From positions 12,104,501 to 12,168,500 of the forward strand of contig CM049410.1 in assembly GCA_026929865.2 (NCBI GenBank): 64,000 nt of DNA, written 5' to 3'. The stretch is from Hyperoplus lanceolatus. Its lineage: Eukaryota; Chordata; Actinopteri; Uranoscopiformes; Ammodytidae. The notes below the pieces were generated by a model, which saw only the letters and a list, made by a program, of their open reading frames with translations, made no database searches and had not been told where the DNA came from. This document shows, piece after piece, positions 52,697-64,000 of this stretch (within the stretch, counting starts at the first letter, position 1; each line of letters starts with the position of its first letter). Both the position numbers and the translations under genes were made by a program.

Positions 52697-55600
52697 ATGG
52701 CGAGAGATTCCTTTATGTGGACGGACGACGAGGTGGAGTTGTTACTACAAGTAACCCTAGAATATAAATCGGCCAAGCAGGCGGAAAAGGTGGACTGGGA
52801 GTCGGTCCAGAGCAAATATCGGGACATACTGGAGATGTATCGAGAGAAGTATCCCTCGCCCGAGGAAGCAAGCGCCATGGAAAAACATTTCCCCCACACA
52901 GAAGAGGAGGTTTCGAAACGTATGTAGTCTTCAATGTAATGTTCAGACTAAAGCTTTTACTAACGCGAATTTAAACTTGCATAGGTGGATAATAGCAACA
53001 AGGTTTCCTGTTAGGTCGTGAATTAGCCGTATTAAAGTTTAATGTGTAATACACAGGTAGGCTATATTATGATGTAGTTGTATCTGTTAAAACATACATT
53101 ATGCGTTGACCCCGCCAAGCAGGAAAGTTGCTTAATTTCTTGGTCTCGGCAGAGGGAGAAAAACTTTAATTGATAATAAATAGTGAGTCCAATAGTTTAG
53201 TTTATTTGACAGGGACCATGTACAAAATAACATTAATCTCACAGAGAAAATATGCGTTGTACCAGATTATAGCAGTTTGCTCGTTTCCATCTGCAGTCCC
53301 TGTGCAGGTCAACACAGAATATAATTACATACAATACAATATACAGTGTATACATATCACTTCACTATATGCCACACATGAAAATAACAATTTCAGAGTT
53401 ACACTCATGAATACGAGTTCACTTCTCATTTTACTGCTTCATGTACAAGGAAATGTATTGCACTTGAGTCTGAAGTACTTAAAGGTGGGGTCAGCGATTC
53501 TGGATAATGTTTGTTGACATCATCACTTTTTCACTATCCGTGAATATCTCCTCACGATCTGCTGTCTATCTGTACTGTGTTTGCTCTGATATTTTGTTAG
53601 GGGGTGTTAATACACAACCAAGACTCTGTAAACCGCCATGGTGCTTGCTATGGTGGTCCGCTGGGCCCCCTTTGTTTACAGAGCTTAGGCTGTGTATTAA
53701 CACTTGATTTTTTCCCAACACACACACACACACACACACACACACTATAAGGAAAGGTAGCCGATTGTGAGGAGATATCCACTGATTTGACACATTTTCT
53801 TTTTGCAAAACAAACCTTCTCCATAATAGCTGACCCCACCTTTAACTTTACTTGAGTGCTTCCTTTTTTAATTATTTACACTCCACTGCATCTCAAACAA
53901 TGGCACTGTTAAGTACACTACAATGTTTTGGCTGCTTCCTTTACAAGCTACTCTGCACTATTTTTAAATTACGAAAACACAGCAGTCATCAACTGACAAT
54001 TTAGTACGTTTAAAGAGCACCTATTATGCTTTTTCAACTTGTATGACCTATAAACGTTGTTATAATGATTTATAGTCATGTTTAACCATGCTAAAGTGTC
54101 AAATAATGACTTACATGCTTTATGACGTATTCCCTGCTGACCGTCTGGGGTGGCTGTGCAGCACTAAACACTAGGAACGCCGGTCGCGATTCACTTGTTC
54201 AAATTTCCGGGTTTTATCTACGTAGATCAATCCGGATTTTCCATGTAGGGTAATGCTGCAACGTGCTCAGACACACTCCTGCCATGCCCCCACCTGCCTG
54301 CTCAAATCTGCCCACGCGCCGCTGAAGGTCTTCCGGAACGTAACCAATCACAACGGAGTGGGGTTGGTAGGAGGGGGGCGAGTGGGCAGAGAAGGACGAA
54401 GCCGAGTGTTGACAGAGAATGCTGAGAGCCCCAGATGAGAGGACGAGTTTCCCGAACATCTACATAGTTTTTTGTGCTGTGATTCGTGTCAGGTTGCTCT
54501 ATAGGAGTCATTAATGAGAAATTGACCAGAAAAGTAGTATAATAAGAGATCTTTAATTACTGGTTAGTCCATCAGACCACAACAGAGTTTCCACAGCCTA
54601 TGTATTAATGTCCATTTCGTTGTTCTTGTGTTCACAGCTCAGCTCACCAGCAAGCTGAAGGCAATCAGGCTCCGCTTCAGGAGGGCAGTTGAAAGTGGCA
54701 AGAAAACTGGGCACTCACGTATTGTCCTGCTGTACTATGAGCAGTTGAAGGCAATCTGGGGAGGGTCGGCTGTCACACAGGCCATTGCAGGGGGCTTCAT
54801 CGCTGCTGGTGGTGACGTCTCATTCGAAGCAGAGGAGTCCACCACCAGCCCTGAAAACACTGCAGCAGATGAAGGACACAATGCAGAGACCACTGGTAGT
54901 CGGCGCAGCAGACTTGAAGCCTCCATAGTGGGCCAAAGAAGAGAGAAGCTCAAGAGAAAAGCCTCTCATGATTCCATCACTCAGGAGGACTTGAGCATCA
55001 AGAGGCGCTTCCTGCAGCAGCTGGAGGCCACGGACGAGGAGTTTGTACAGACGTTGAACCGCTGGTCATCCACCATGGACTTTTTGAACACTAACATTCG
55101 GTCGCTAGTGCAGCACATTTTTGATGGTGAGGTTCCTACGGGAATCACTTATCTGTGTAAATACTGTTGTAAAAATGAGTGTTAGCATGTTAAGGCTACT
55201 GAGTGTTTCTTTGTGGATGTGTGAATGTCCCTCTTTTTCTTTTCAGGGAAGGAAGGAAAGGAAACGGAACAATCTAGAGCAACGACTGAGCAAAGTGCAT
55301 TAAAGAAGAAAATCAAAGTTATCCTCGACAGGCTTCCCGAGGTAAGATGGATAGAGTTGTTTTCTTCTTTGTGAGTGCACGTCCCACTCTTTATTAAGTA
55401 AAAAAAAATCAGAACTTTAAGGTGGAATCTTTAGAAAATGCAAATGCAGCGGAACATTGTAAACTAGTGAAACCGGTTTCACTGGTAACGCTGATGTCAT
55501 GGCTCCACTCCGCAGGCTGCAGCTTTACTTTAAAAGCATTTCACTGGCTTCACATTATAGCATTTCACTGGACAAACGTGATCCAAGGACCACAGGACTG

Positions 55601-58600
55601 AATGACTACAGACCTGTTGCACTGACCTCTGTGGTCATGAAGTCGTTTGAGCGCCTTGTAATGTCCCATCTCAAATCCTTCACCAACCCACTCTTGGACC
55701 CACTGCAGTTCGCTTACAGAGCCAACAGGTCTGTAGACGATGCAGTAAACATGGCCTCTGCACTACAGTTCCCCAGGAACAAATGCCAGAATCTTGTTTG
55801 TGGACTTCAGTTCTGCCTTCAATACTATCCTCCCAGCTCTGCTTCAGGACAGGCTCTCCCAGCTCCACGTGCCCGATTCCAGCTGCAGGAGGATCACAGA
55901 CTTCCTGTCTGAGAGGAGGCAGCGTGTGAAGCTGGGGAAACATTTCTCTGATTCCTAGACCATTAGCAGACGCTTTTATCCAAAGCGACTTACAACTGGA
56001 GCACTCATTCATACACCGATAGCAGCAGCTACCACGCAGGGTGCAAGCTAACTATCGGGAGCAATTTAGGGTTCAGTGTCTTGCCCAGGGACACTTGGGC
56101 ATGTGGCGGGGGGACGGGCCATTGCACCGACTCTGCAGTTGCGGGTCGACCACCCTACCCACTGAGCTACATCCACCCCTTCATCAGCCCTGGATCCCCC
56201 CCCAACCCCCCCCCCCCCCACCCTCCAAGGCGTTATTCCTCCTCTGCTCTTCTCCCTGTACACAAACAGCTGCACCACCAGTCACCAGTCCCTCAAGCTC
56301 CTGAAGTTTGCGTATGACACCACGCTCATCTCTGGCGGGGATGAGTCCGCCTACAGGCAGGGGGCTGAACATCAGGTCCCTCACCAAAAAAGGCCAGCAG
56401 AGGATGTTCTTCCTGCTGCAGCTGAAGAAGTTCAACCTGCCAAAGACGATGATGGTGCACTTCTACACTGCCATCATTGAGTCCATCCTCACCTCATCCA
56501 TCCCTGTCTGGTACATTGCTGCTAGACAGCTTCCTTTCTTCAGTTGGGATCCTTAACAGGTCTTTTGTTCTATTTTATTTTATCTTATTTTTAACTTATC
56601 ACTTATGTCTCTGCACGTTTATATATTGTGTTATATTGCATATATTGTATATATACTGTTTGTTTATGTCTCAATGTATGCACCTTATTCACCAAGACAA
56701 ATTTCTTGTTGGTGTAAAACCCTTCTTGGCAATAAATCTTTTCTGATTTTGATTCTGAGTTTACTCTTATTTTGAAGTAGGCCTAACAGGAAGGTATAGT
56801 TTTCATAACAATTGAGGCTGAACGTGGAAACTTTTTAAAGCGTAAAGGAGAAAATCGTTGCGTTTTTACCATGGAAACAGCCCCTTAAAACTCCCAACAT
56901 ACAACACATGTTTTGCCGTGAAACATATACACACATTAATGTCCACCACGTTATTAACTGTTATATCTTTGGTGATCCCTTTGTACTTGATATGTTCACT
57001 TCTATGGTAAAATGTGTTTAAACAATAGATTCTGTGCTTAACCCAGTTTTAATTAAATATATACTGACTTTTTTTTCTTTGATGTGCAGCACCAAAATAG
57101 TTCTAAATAATAAAACTAAAACCGCTCAGTTTACACATACAGAAAAAACTGGCATTTTCACATTCTATTTTGACAAAAAAAAATCAATTTTCAAAATAAA
57201 ACACTACAAAGAGGAACCAATATCTCGTTCCCTGTAACTTTGTACCATTGAATGGTGCTCTGATGATTCTGTATTTTTCTCTTATTTTCAGGGAAAGCCT
57301 TGTCGTCAGTCCAGCCACACAGAGCAGCAAGCAGACGGTTTGTAAAATATAATTATTATTGATGCCGTACTTAAAGGTGCTCCGAGGAACTTTCCATTTG
57401 TGTTCATTCTTGCACCCTCTTTGGACAAAAGCGGTAGTGTTTTTTTTTACTACGCCAGCTGTAGTTCCTGGGTGAGGGTAACCATGCATTAAGAAAAACA
57501 ATATAAAAAATTGCATTCTTTGCATTTATGGTCTTGTTCGCTTTTACATGTAATTTATGATCATCAGAGAAACAGTTAGGCCATTTCAGAAATATTTAAA
57601 AGTTCCTCGTAGCACCTTTTTAAGCAAACAGAAGTCCTTGGTTTGCGAGCAGTGTTATAACAATTTAAATTGAATAGACGACAGCAATTTTCTGTGCAAA
57701 CAAGCTATTTCCACAGTATTATTTTCCTTTTGTAATTGAAGTGATTCCATTCCATAACCTCCGTTTTCTTGGTGTACAGTGACTTGGTGCAATCCAATGG
57801 AGGTGGACACACAACATGAAGAGGAAGGAGGACACGCTCATGAAGGGAGAGAAAATGGAGGAGTGGAAATCAAAATTGAAGACGCAGATTCTCCGTCACC
57901 TCTACCTACACCCAAAGAGAATGGAGAAGTGGAATTCAAAATTGAAAACGGAAATTGTCCCTCACCACTGCCTGCATCTGCCATCACTGAAATCCAAAGT
58001 AAAACAGACGACGATGGATCGACCAACAGCCTCAATGCCGATCTCAGCACCTCCTTGGGACCGGGGCTCCCAGTGATGAACTCAGGTGTTTTGGGCGATA
58101 TTATAGGTGAGCATGAAATACTAATATTTAACAGGCCCCTGTAGTGGTGGCATAATGGTTAAGATCTATTTTTGATGTTTTCATATTGTTTCTCTTACTA
58201 CAAATGAGTCCACTGCAAAAGACCATTGGAAGGGGAAAGACGCAACACGGGAGATAAGGCCTGAAATGCAGAGGGGATGTGTCAAAGTTGGCTCAAACCA
58301 ACCAGCCAAACAGATAAATATTAAGGAAAAGGGTGTAGAAGCACTGAGCAGGTAGTGCAAAGAACCATAGGATTGTTGATTGTTTTTTGTTTGTGAAAAG
58401 AAAAAGAAAAAAAAAAGACATTACCAATTTAGATATGTTCTCCCTTAACTGTACAGTTTGGACCCGTTCGGCCAAACCCCGCAGTCAGCTGGTGGAGTGC
58501 GTAGCTGAGAACATGGATGCCACCACGCTGAAGCGAATTACACGGTAAAGTCTCATAAATCATATTATCTTGGATAAACAAAGATGCTTCATTTACAATG

Positions 58601-58825
58601 CATGGCCACGAATAATAATAATTGTTTTGTTCCCCCTTACACAGGGATTTACAAGTCTCAGGCACTGAAACGGTTCCGAGTCCGTCCCCTGGGCTCTCCA
58701 CAGGCTCTGATCCAGACACTATGGGCCTAGATCAACTGAAGAGAGAGAAGATAAAAATGCAACTGAAAGTCTTAAAGTTACAGGAGGAATACTACACCAT
58801 GAAAATCAAGGAGCAAAAAGAGTGA
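52697..58825 (+). CDS. Second Myb/SANT-like DNA-binding protein (7 exons, 482 aa)
   Basis: Exons 52697-52919, 54638-55126, 55247-55341, 57292-57337, 57780-58106, 58457-58544 and 58645-58825, all GT-AG with consistent phase; TGA stop. The N-terminal about 120 residues look like a Myb/SANT or trihelix domain: [14 protein letters not shown], a central [17 protein letters not shown], and [16 protein letters not shown] with [14 protein letters not shown]. The middle is acidic and basic linker; exon 5 encodes an internal repeat around VEIKIEDAD and VEFKIENGN, each followed by a SPLP motif. The C-terminus (about 451-482) is a short coiled coil ([20 protein letters not shown]). This layout (N-terminal Myb-like domain, C-terminal coiled coil) is seen in host genes related to transposon Myb-like proteins. 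The orthologue is not recognised, and nuclear DNA binding is inferred. Confidence 0.87.
53165..53320. mobile_element. Possible LINE 3' fragment
   Basis: TTTATTTGACAGGGACCATG and following sequence resemble the antisense 3' end of a common fish retroelement. No coding part remains and the boundaries are approximate. Confidence 0.3.
53479..53845. mobile_element. TTAA-flanked miniature element (family B, copy 2)
   Basis: The body 53483-53841 lies between TTAA tetramers (53479-53482, 53842-53845). Inverted ends are AGGTGGGGTCAGC and GCTGACCCCACCT, a perfect 13-bp match. It contains a (CA)14 run at 53718-53745 and shares GTGAATATCTCCTCACGATC with the copy at 35844-36167. Confidence 0.85.
54010..54556. 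mobile_element. TTAA-flanked element (family E)
   Basis: The body 54014-54552 lies between TTAA tetramers; the left end AGAGCACCTATTATGCTTTT mirrors the right end AAAAGTAGTATAATAAGAGATCT imperfectly. It ends 81 bp before exon 2 of the second Myb/SANT gene. Confidence 0.75.
55580..56762 (+). mobile_element. CR1/L2-group LINE reverse transcriptase fragment
   Basis: The translation shows the RT core segment [20 protein letters not shown], then [20 protein letters not shown] and, after frameshifts, [15 protein letters not shown] and [20 protein letters not shown]. The tail (AATAAATC...GATTTTGATTCTGAG) is of the ATTCTG type. The YADD region and much of the thumb are lost. A SINE is inserted at 55955-56178. 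Confidence 0.85.
55955..56178 (-). mobile_element. tRNA-derived SINE with conserved fish tail
   Basis: Read on the minus strand it starts GGGGTGGATGTAGCTCAGTG (tRNA-like A box), has a GGTCGACCCGCAAC B-box region, and ends with the tail AAGTCGCTTTGGATAAAAGC plus GTCTGCTAATG, which is widespread in fish SINEs. It is nested inside the LINE at 55580-56762. It is a retroposon with a tRNA-like head, not a tRNA gene. Confidence 0.88.
57371..57623. mobile_element. TTAA-flanked miniature element (family C, short relative of A)
   Basis: The body 57375-57619 lies between TTAA tetramers; ends are AGGTGCTCCGAGGAACTTT and AAGTTCCTCGTAGCACCT. Internal TTTGGACAAAAGCGGTAGT and ATTTATGATCATCAGAG motifs match the 0.93-kb elements at 11.5 and 17.2 kb, so it looks like a deletion derivative of that family. 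It lies 33 bp after exon 4 of the second Myb/SANT gene. Confidence 0.8.
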
Positions 58826-59318
58826 AATGGTTTTACTGGGGGCCGCCTGGTTGTATAAAGCGGATGGAGACCCTCAATTCATGAATCCATGCGCTGGAGT
58901 TTCTGTTCAAATCAATGGCAGGATGTTATGACGTGATGGAGAAGGGGACAAAAAAAAATCACTCAGGGATCACGGAGGCTGCTACTGACACAAATAACTT
59001 TGTGTACTACATCCGTATCTACTACTTCTACACCTTAACTGCATCTTCATCATTGTTTCTATGTGTGTCCGTCCCTCCCTCAGTGGACAGCAGATGGCTT
59101 TATTTACTACGGACTTAAGATTCAAGCATCTGAGGACTGAATCATTGGTGGCGAGTGGCGACTCTTGATGGAGCTTTGGCAGTGTTCATCGTGTCCAACG
59201 CCACCTTTTTCTAGATACTGCTGGGCGCATAAAATGTTTAGTTTGGGAAATAGCAGATTGTTTATGGTCAGAAAATACAGTTAAGTCTTGTCTGCTGTAG
59301 ATATTTCTAAGTGGGACA
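58826..59318. other. Probable 3' UTR of the second Myb/SANT gene and spacer
   Basis: No coding signal. No canonical AATAAA was found close to the stop codon, so the 3' end cannot be placed. Confidence 0.4.
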
Positions 59319-60466
59319 CTATATATCAGGGGTTTTCAAAGTGTGAGAGAGTGAGCCCCCCTCAGAGAACAAATTTCAGTGGAGCCCCCCCCCCCATAAA
59401 AGATTTCTAAATCTATTTGTGTTTTGAAAGATCATTTAATTATTTTACACATTTTAAACAACTCTGTTCCTATTTTACACATTTTAAACATATTTTTGAA
59501 ACATTCTAAACATCTTTGTGCGTTGTCTTTAAACACTTTTTTTTTAAATTTTAACATCTTTATCTAAGTATGTTTTTGTTTTGCGTTTTCAAAATACATG
59601 AACATTTTATTCTAGTGGTTTAATCCTGCTTCCTTTTAAGTGTGGACTGAGTGCAGTGGAGTTAGAAAGATAGGCAAACAGACTTGCCCAAATTATTGAC
59701 TTTTGTTAAATGTCATTCCCAGTGTTTTTTCGCTAGTGCCTCCAATGTCCTGCTGGGTGAAAATAGTAGCCAGCAGATATCCTGACTCTCCTAGGGGGGT
59801 CCGTGGGTATCCCTCCCCGGGGAGATTTTTTTTTTTTTACCTTTTTAAAGTGAAATGCATGAATCTGGTCCACTTTGAGAGGAAAATTAGGAGGCTAAAT
59901 ATAAGGAATTTTGTGTGAACAAATAATTTGGAGACACTGGGTCGGATGAATTAGAAGCTATTGATGAAAGACACATTAATTTTCCATAAAAATATTAATT
60001 TAAAATAGAATATGCAGGGTCCTCTGGGTTGGGCTTGGAGCTCTTTTTCTTTAACAAGACATATTTCTCCGTAATATAGTGAATGCATTTAAATGCAGTG
60101 AGAGGGACGAAGCAGAAGAACTCTTGCCCAGCTATCTTTATTTCCACAGATGAGGCTGAAAAAGGCTGTAGACTATACACAGTGCATGGGCAACTGGGGG
60201 CAGCCCCATTTCCATATCTTTTTTAAAATAAACTTAATACACACATTGTGCATGGACGTGAACGTGACGTGATCAGTTAACCTCGGATTACCTCACAAAT
60301 GATTAACTATCTAGACTAAAACATTGTATTTCTTTTTTTGTATGATAACTTACATTTGCGTAATATGATGTTAATAACAAAAACACAAACTAAAAAAAAA
60401 CATATTCATCCGCGCCCCCCCCTTGCCATAACTTTTTCAAACTGGGGCGGGCCCACTGCTATATAT
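59319..60466. mobile_element. hAT-like non-autonomous element with perfect 8-bp duplication
   Basis: The body 59327-60458 starts CAGGGGTTTTCAAAGTG and ends TTCAAACTGGGGCGGGCCCACTG. CTATATAT flanks it on both sides (59319-59326, 60459-60466). No transposase frame was seen. Confidence 0.87.
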
Positions 60467-60746
60467 ACTTTTATACAATGATGAATAAAGTGCAAGACAG
60501 GGCCTCGTATTCATTCCAAATACCCTGTGTTGGTGTGTTATTATAACTGTATTGTGGCTATTATCTGATACTTTTCCTTTGTATGAAATGACATAAGGAA
60601 ACCTTCTGGAAACGTAGCAATTCTTTATACTTCCATCTTTTGAAAATATCATACATAAACAAACTAAAGACAAGTGTGTAAATCCATTGGGTGCAAATGA
60701 TGAAACATACGGTCATAATATCGTTCTGTCCAACTTCTGTAGATAT

Positions 60747-62255
60747 GTGTACTGCAGTAGCGTGCCGTGGGGTTTCAGTCAGGGCCTTCAGTAGCGAACT
60801 CCGACCAACCCCCGCCCCCCCTCCTCCCCCCCCCCCAAACACTGAGAAACGCACACGTCAGGTGCCGATACAGCCAACACAGCCACATACAAAATATAGG
60901 CTACAATCACAGTACACTAATGCATAACATGAAGAGCTTGACAGTTGATCTTCAACAACCACAGAGCAGCGCACTGCGCACACCACTGTTGTTTATCCCA
61001 CACCAGATAGACTACTGCACCATCACCATCAGATATTTCATGTCACTCGACAACTGTTTGCAAACGCATAACATGACACAACACAAGCATCCAGTTATTG
61101 CAATAGGGTTCACCGGATGCTTGCGCAACTTCAATGGATTCAATTTAGTATAGCGACAATATTACCAGTGCGCCGCATTCCCTTCAATAACAAGAATGAA
61201 ACATGCAAGAAGGGTCTTTTATGCCAAATATTTTACAACAGCCAATCCAACCAGCATATTAAGAAGAAGTGTAGTTGAGAGTTGGTTCCCATATTATGCT
61301 TAGAAAGCGATGAAAAACCGCATCACCTACTGCCCAAGTCCCAGCAATATAGGCTACTACAAGGACCATAACAAACAAACAAAATGGTTTTAAAACCCCA
61401 TAAAAAACGTTATCTCTTCACAGATAGACACAGCCAAAAGTAACACTCACCCATCACTTGTAGAGGAAATCCATCCTCGGATCCTATAAGCCATTAAGGC
61501 TGTTAAAATCCGTGATGTGCCATGTTCCTTCACAGGTTTAAAAAGCAGACAGGTCCAGCAATACCGGTAACTTGTTCCGCTCGGTGCTAGCTGTTAGCCA
61601 GTCATAGCGTCGTAGTTACAGTCAGGGAAGTGCCGCAAAAAAACGTTGTCAGCCCATCCAGCTTATGTGTAGTATTCCTGTCGAAACTATATCTAAACTA
61701 TGTTAAACGATCACCTTTAAATAGCCACGCTAGATCGGCAGCGGGAGCAATAGGTCGTGTGTAAGCGATGGCCATAGTAGTTCACTCACATCATCACAAT
61801 GCAAATAGTGCGCGCGCCGAAGTTTCAAACTTCGCTGATGACATCACGGGGGGCTAGCGGCTGAGATATCGCTGGGCCTTGGGGCGGGCTGTCACTACAC
61901 ATCAAAATCTGATTGGCTGATGAGACACGTCAGTCAGCGTTATTATCCAATAGGAGACGGCAGCTTCAATGAAAGGCAAGCAATACTTCTAGTGCAGGTC
62001 CCGCTGCTCCACATAGCTGTGATGCGTTTAGATGAGATATGCCTGGGAAATCCAGCTCAGCCTCACAAAAAATAACTATATTGCAAAAAAAGTTTTATTA
62101 TTTTTGTAATGTACTGACATTTTTTATTAAATTCAGACACATTTAAACACAAATTAATATAATTTTAAACAACAACAAAAAATATATTATTTGGATTTTG
62201 ACAGGGCCAGCAGAGAAGGCCCTGCTGGCCCTGACGGCCCACCACTGGTGTACTG
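60747..62255. mobile_element. hAT-like non-autonomous element with perfect 8-bp duplication
   Basis: The body 60755-62247 starts CAGTAGCGTGCCGTGGGG and ends GACGGCCCACCACTG; both sides carry GTGTACTG (60747-60754, 62248-62255). No coding frame. The two ends share GGGCC and AAGGCC motifs in inverted order. Confidence 0.87.
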
Positions 62256-62258
62256 TAT

Positions 62259-63641
62259 CTGTATACCAGAGGTGGGACCAAGTCATTGTTTAGCAAGTCA
62301 CAAGTAGGCTAAGTCTCAAGTCTTTGCACTCAAGTCCCGAGTCAAGTCCCAAGTCAATGCTGACAAGTCTCAAGTAAGTCCCAAGTCCTGCAGTTTGAGC
62401 TTCAAGTAATTTCGAGTCCTTTAACCAAAAAGTAATAATATATTTACCCACATCATGTACGCTTTTAAAATATGTCTTTATTTATTAAAACAAGTGCAAT
62501 TGAATGTGTGGAAAAAAAATTGTACGGACATTGCACTTCCTAAATGCACTATTTACCAGTGATTTTTAACATTTAACTCATATTTTGCAATAATGTTCTT
62601 CATTTTAAACCACTCCTTTACAGAATAAACACATTTATTAATTTGTGTTATGTTGACCACCTCGTAGTTTTTATACCGAACAAAAACAGACACTCACACA
62701 TGGGCTTCATGTAGGCTAGAAAATGCCCCAAAGTTAACAGGTTACAGTGTTGTTATTTCTTGTAGGGCCGGTTTCACAGACATGGATTAAGCGTAGCCCT
62801 GGACTAAATGGAGTTTTGAATGGAGATTGTCCATTGAAAGTACAATTTAGTCCAGAACTAGGCTTAATCCATTTTGTTCAGTGTAGATGACATTATAGCT
62901 GTCAGTTAGTGGCAGTGACATCAGTCGGCCGGAGAGTCTGTTAAGTAAGTTTCCTTTCTCTTCTCCCTCGGTCAGGTGTGTGAGCGACGTGCATGTTGCC
63001 GCAGTAGTCGATCATCCCACAGTTGAAACGTGTTTATTTGAGTTTACGTGAATCACCCGTGTGTGAGTACATGCAGTCCCGATCGCTGTTATAAGTTACA
63101 GTTTATGGATGTTATTAACAGCCGCGACTCGCCAGTCGCAACAGCTGTTCTAATGTCTTCTCACGAGCGGAATGTAAGCTTTTGTTCTTTTCCCGCGATC
63201 TATATGCGGTTGTGCCTGTGAAAGAAGGAAAAAAAGAGTGGATAAACCATACTCCTCCTCTCCTAGTCTCATGCTTATAGTCTGAAGTTTTTGGCCTTAA
63301 GTGGTGTTCTGGCCGACACCTCTGAAGTGAAGCCAGTGATAATCAGATCAGCGCGGCACCGGTACATCCACCAGTTTCCTCCGCTACACTAGGCTACATG
63401 ATGATAGATACAGAGCGGTAGGCCTACTTAAGAATATACTGTTTAATCTTTGTGTTTTGGGGAAAGTAGCAAGTCTTATCAAGTCAAAAGGCTCAAGTCC
63501 AAGTCAAGTCACGAGTCATTGATGTTAAAGTCCAAGTCAAGTTGCAAGTCTCTTTACATTTTGTCAAGTCGAGTCTCAAGTCATCAAATTCATGACTCGA
63601 GTCCAAGTCATGTGACTCGAGTCCACACCTCTGCTGTATAC
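62259..63641. mobile_element. hAT-like non-autonomous element rich in AAGTC repeats
   Basis: The body 62267-63633 starts CAGAGGTGGGACCAAGTC and ends CGAGTCCACACCTCTG; both sides carry CTGTATAC (62259-62266, 63634-63641). Both ends contain many copies of CAAGTC/GAGTC units (about 62280-62420 and 63465-63620), which form subterminal repeats. A palindromic miniature element is nested at about 62764-62880. Confidence 0.88.
62764..62880. mobile_element. Nested palindromic miniature element
   Basis: GGATTAAGCGTAGCCCTGGACTAAA on the left mirrors TTTAGTCCAGAACTAGGCTTAATCC on the right around a short centre (GAATGGAGATTGTCCATTG). The whole would fold into one hairpin. Confidence 0.7.
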
Positions 63642-64000
63642 ACATCTGGGGCTATTTGCACAACACCAAGATAAGTGATTAGTCTAGGATATTTCGGTTA
63701 TACTGGCTTTCTTAAGCAATGATCCGGTTGCACAAAAGCAGAGGCACATAAGTTACCATGGAGATTTATCCTTTACGTTTAGCCGGATAAATTTATTCTG
63801 TTGTCTGATTTGTTCAGTCAGCTGTCACTCTGATCGGAATTTAAGTTGTTTCAACAGTTATTCCATGATCATGTACCACATAAAGGACTACATTTTCATT
63901 CAGTTACATAGTCTTACTTTTAGTATTTTTATTGAACCTGAACCATTTATAATTAAATTAATTATAATTACATTGAAATAAAATAATCATTGTAATAATG
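63642..64000. other. Window end, no gene
   Basis: A fragment near 63660-63730 resembles one end of a miniature element (GCACAACACCAAGATAAGTG; ATATTTCGGTTATACTGG). The rest is A/T-rich without a recognisable feature. Confidence 0.4.

Larger units (their letters stand above)
55410..56885. mobile_element. GGGGCACTTTA-family DNA element, split by a LINE
   Basis: The flanks 55410-55580 and 56760-56885 match, in order, parts of the element at 29221-30176 (GGTAACGCTGATGTCATGG, GCATTTCACTGG, CATTTCACTGGACAAACGTG; right end near GGAAACAGCCCCTTAAAA). A CR1/L2-type LINE is inserted in the middle. Confidence 0.6.

Noticed and set aside
55955..56178. tRNA gene
   Set aside because: A and B boxes are present, but the sequence continues into a SINE body and tail and lacks a proper tRNA fold.
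62267..63633. CRISPR-like array of CAAGTC repeats
   Set aside because: Units are short, irregular and confined to the two ends of an element with hAT-type ends and target duplication; this is a subterminal repeat pattern in a vertebrate genome.

Overview
The window is vertebrate nuclear DNA, almost certainly from a ray-finned (teleost) fish. It has intron-split genes with GT-AG junctions, long (CA)n/(CT)n microsatellites, tRNA-derived SINEs with a fish-type tail, fish non-LTR retrotransposons and a very dense load of non-autonomous DNA transposons. No prokaryotic, organellar, CRISPR or rRNA signal was seen.

Five protein-coding genes, all on the + strand, can be rebuilt exon by exon with consistent reading phase from ATG to stop. 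(1) 6335-19885: a FAM20C-like secretory-pathway kinase, 10 exons, 559 aa. (2) 21639-38843: an SP100/SP110/SP140-like nuclear-body chromatin reader, 16 exons, 627 aa, with HSR, two SAND domains, PHD finger and bromodomain. (3) 40735-44426: a Myb/SANT-like (trihelix) DNA-binding protein, 4 exons, 481 aa. (4) 46326-48026: an AIG1-type GTPase of the GIMAP family, 2 exons, 335 aa, with a C-terminal membrane anchor. (5) 52697-58825: a second Myb/SANT-like protein, 7 exons, 482 aa. Genes 2 and 4 belong to families tied to immunity in vertebrates. Gene 4 has a well-formed ISRE-like site about 130 bp before its ATG, and gene 2 has a weaker one. No operon-like co-regulation is expected; the genes are simply neighbours.

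Layout: 1-6.3 kb is mostly microsatellite-rich intergenic DNA. 6.3-20 kb is the FAM20C-like gene; its introns hold two near-identical TTAA-flanked elements (11.5 and 17.2 kb) and a foldback element (12.5-15.0 kb). 20.2-21.3 kb is a LINE fragment with an open RNase H frame and target-site duplications. 21.6-38.8 kb is the SP-like gene; its 10.95-kb first intron is packed with nested DNA transposons. 38.8-52.7 kb holds the first Myb/SANT gene, the GIMAP gene and scattered repeats. 52.7-58.8 kb is the second Myb/SANT gene; one of its introns contains a SINE inside a LINE inside a DNA element. 59.3-63.6 kb holds three consecutive hAT-like elements, each with a perfect 8-bp target duplication.

The observations I rate highest are the exon-block duplication that explains the two SAND domains, the Harbinger insertion whose empty site is preserved in the mirror arm of a palindrome, the direct repeats flanking a FAM20C-like exon, and the ISRE in front of the GIMAP gene. 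All assignments come from reading the sequence; no database search or alignment program was run.
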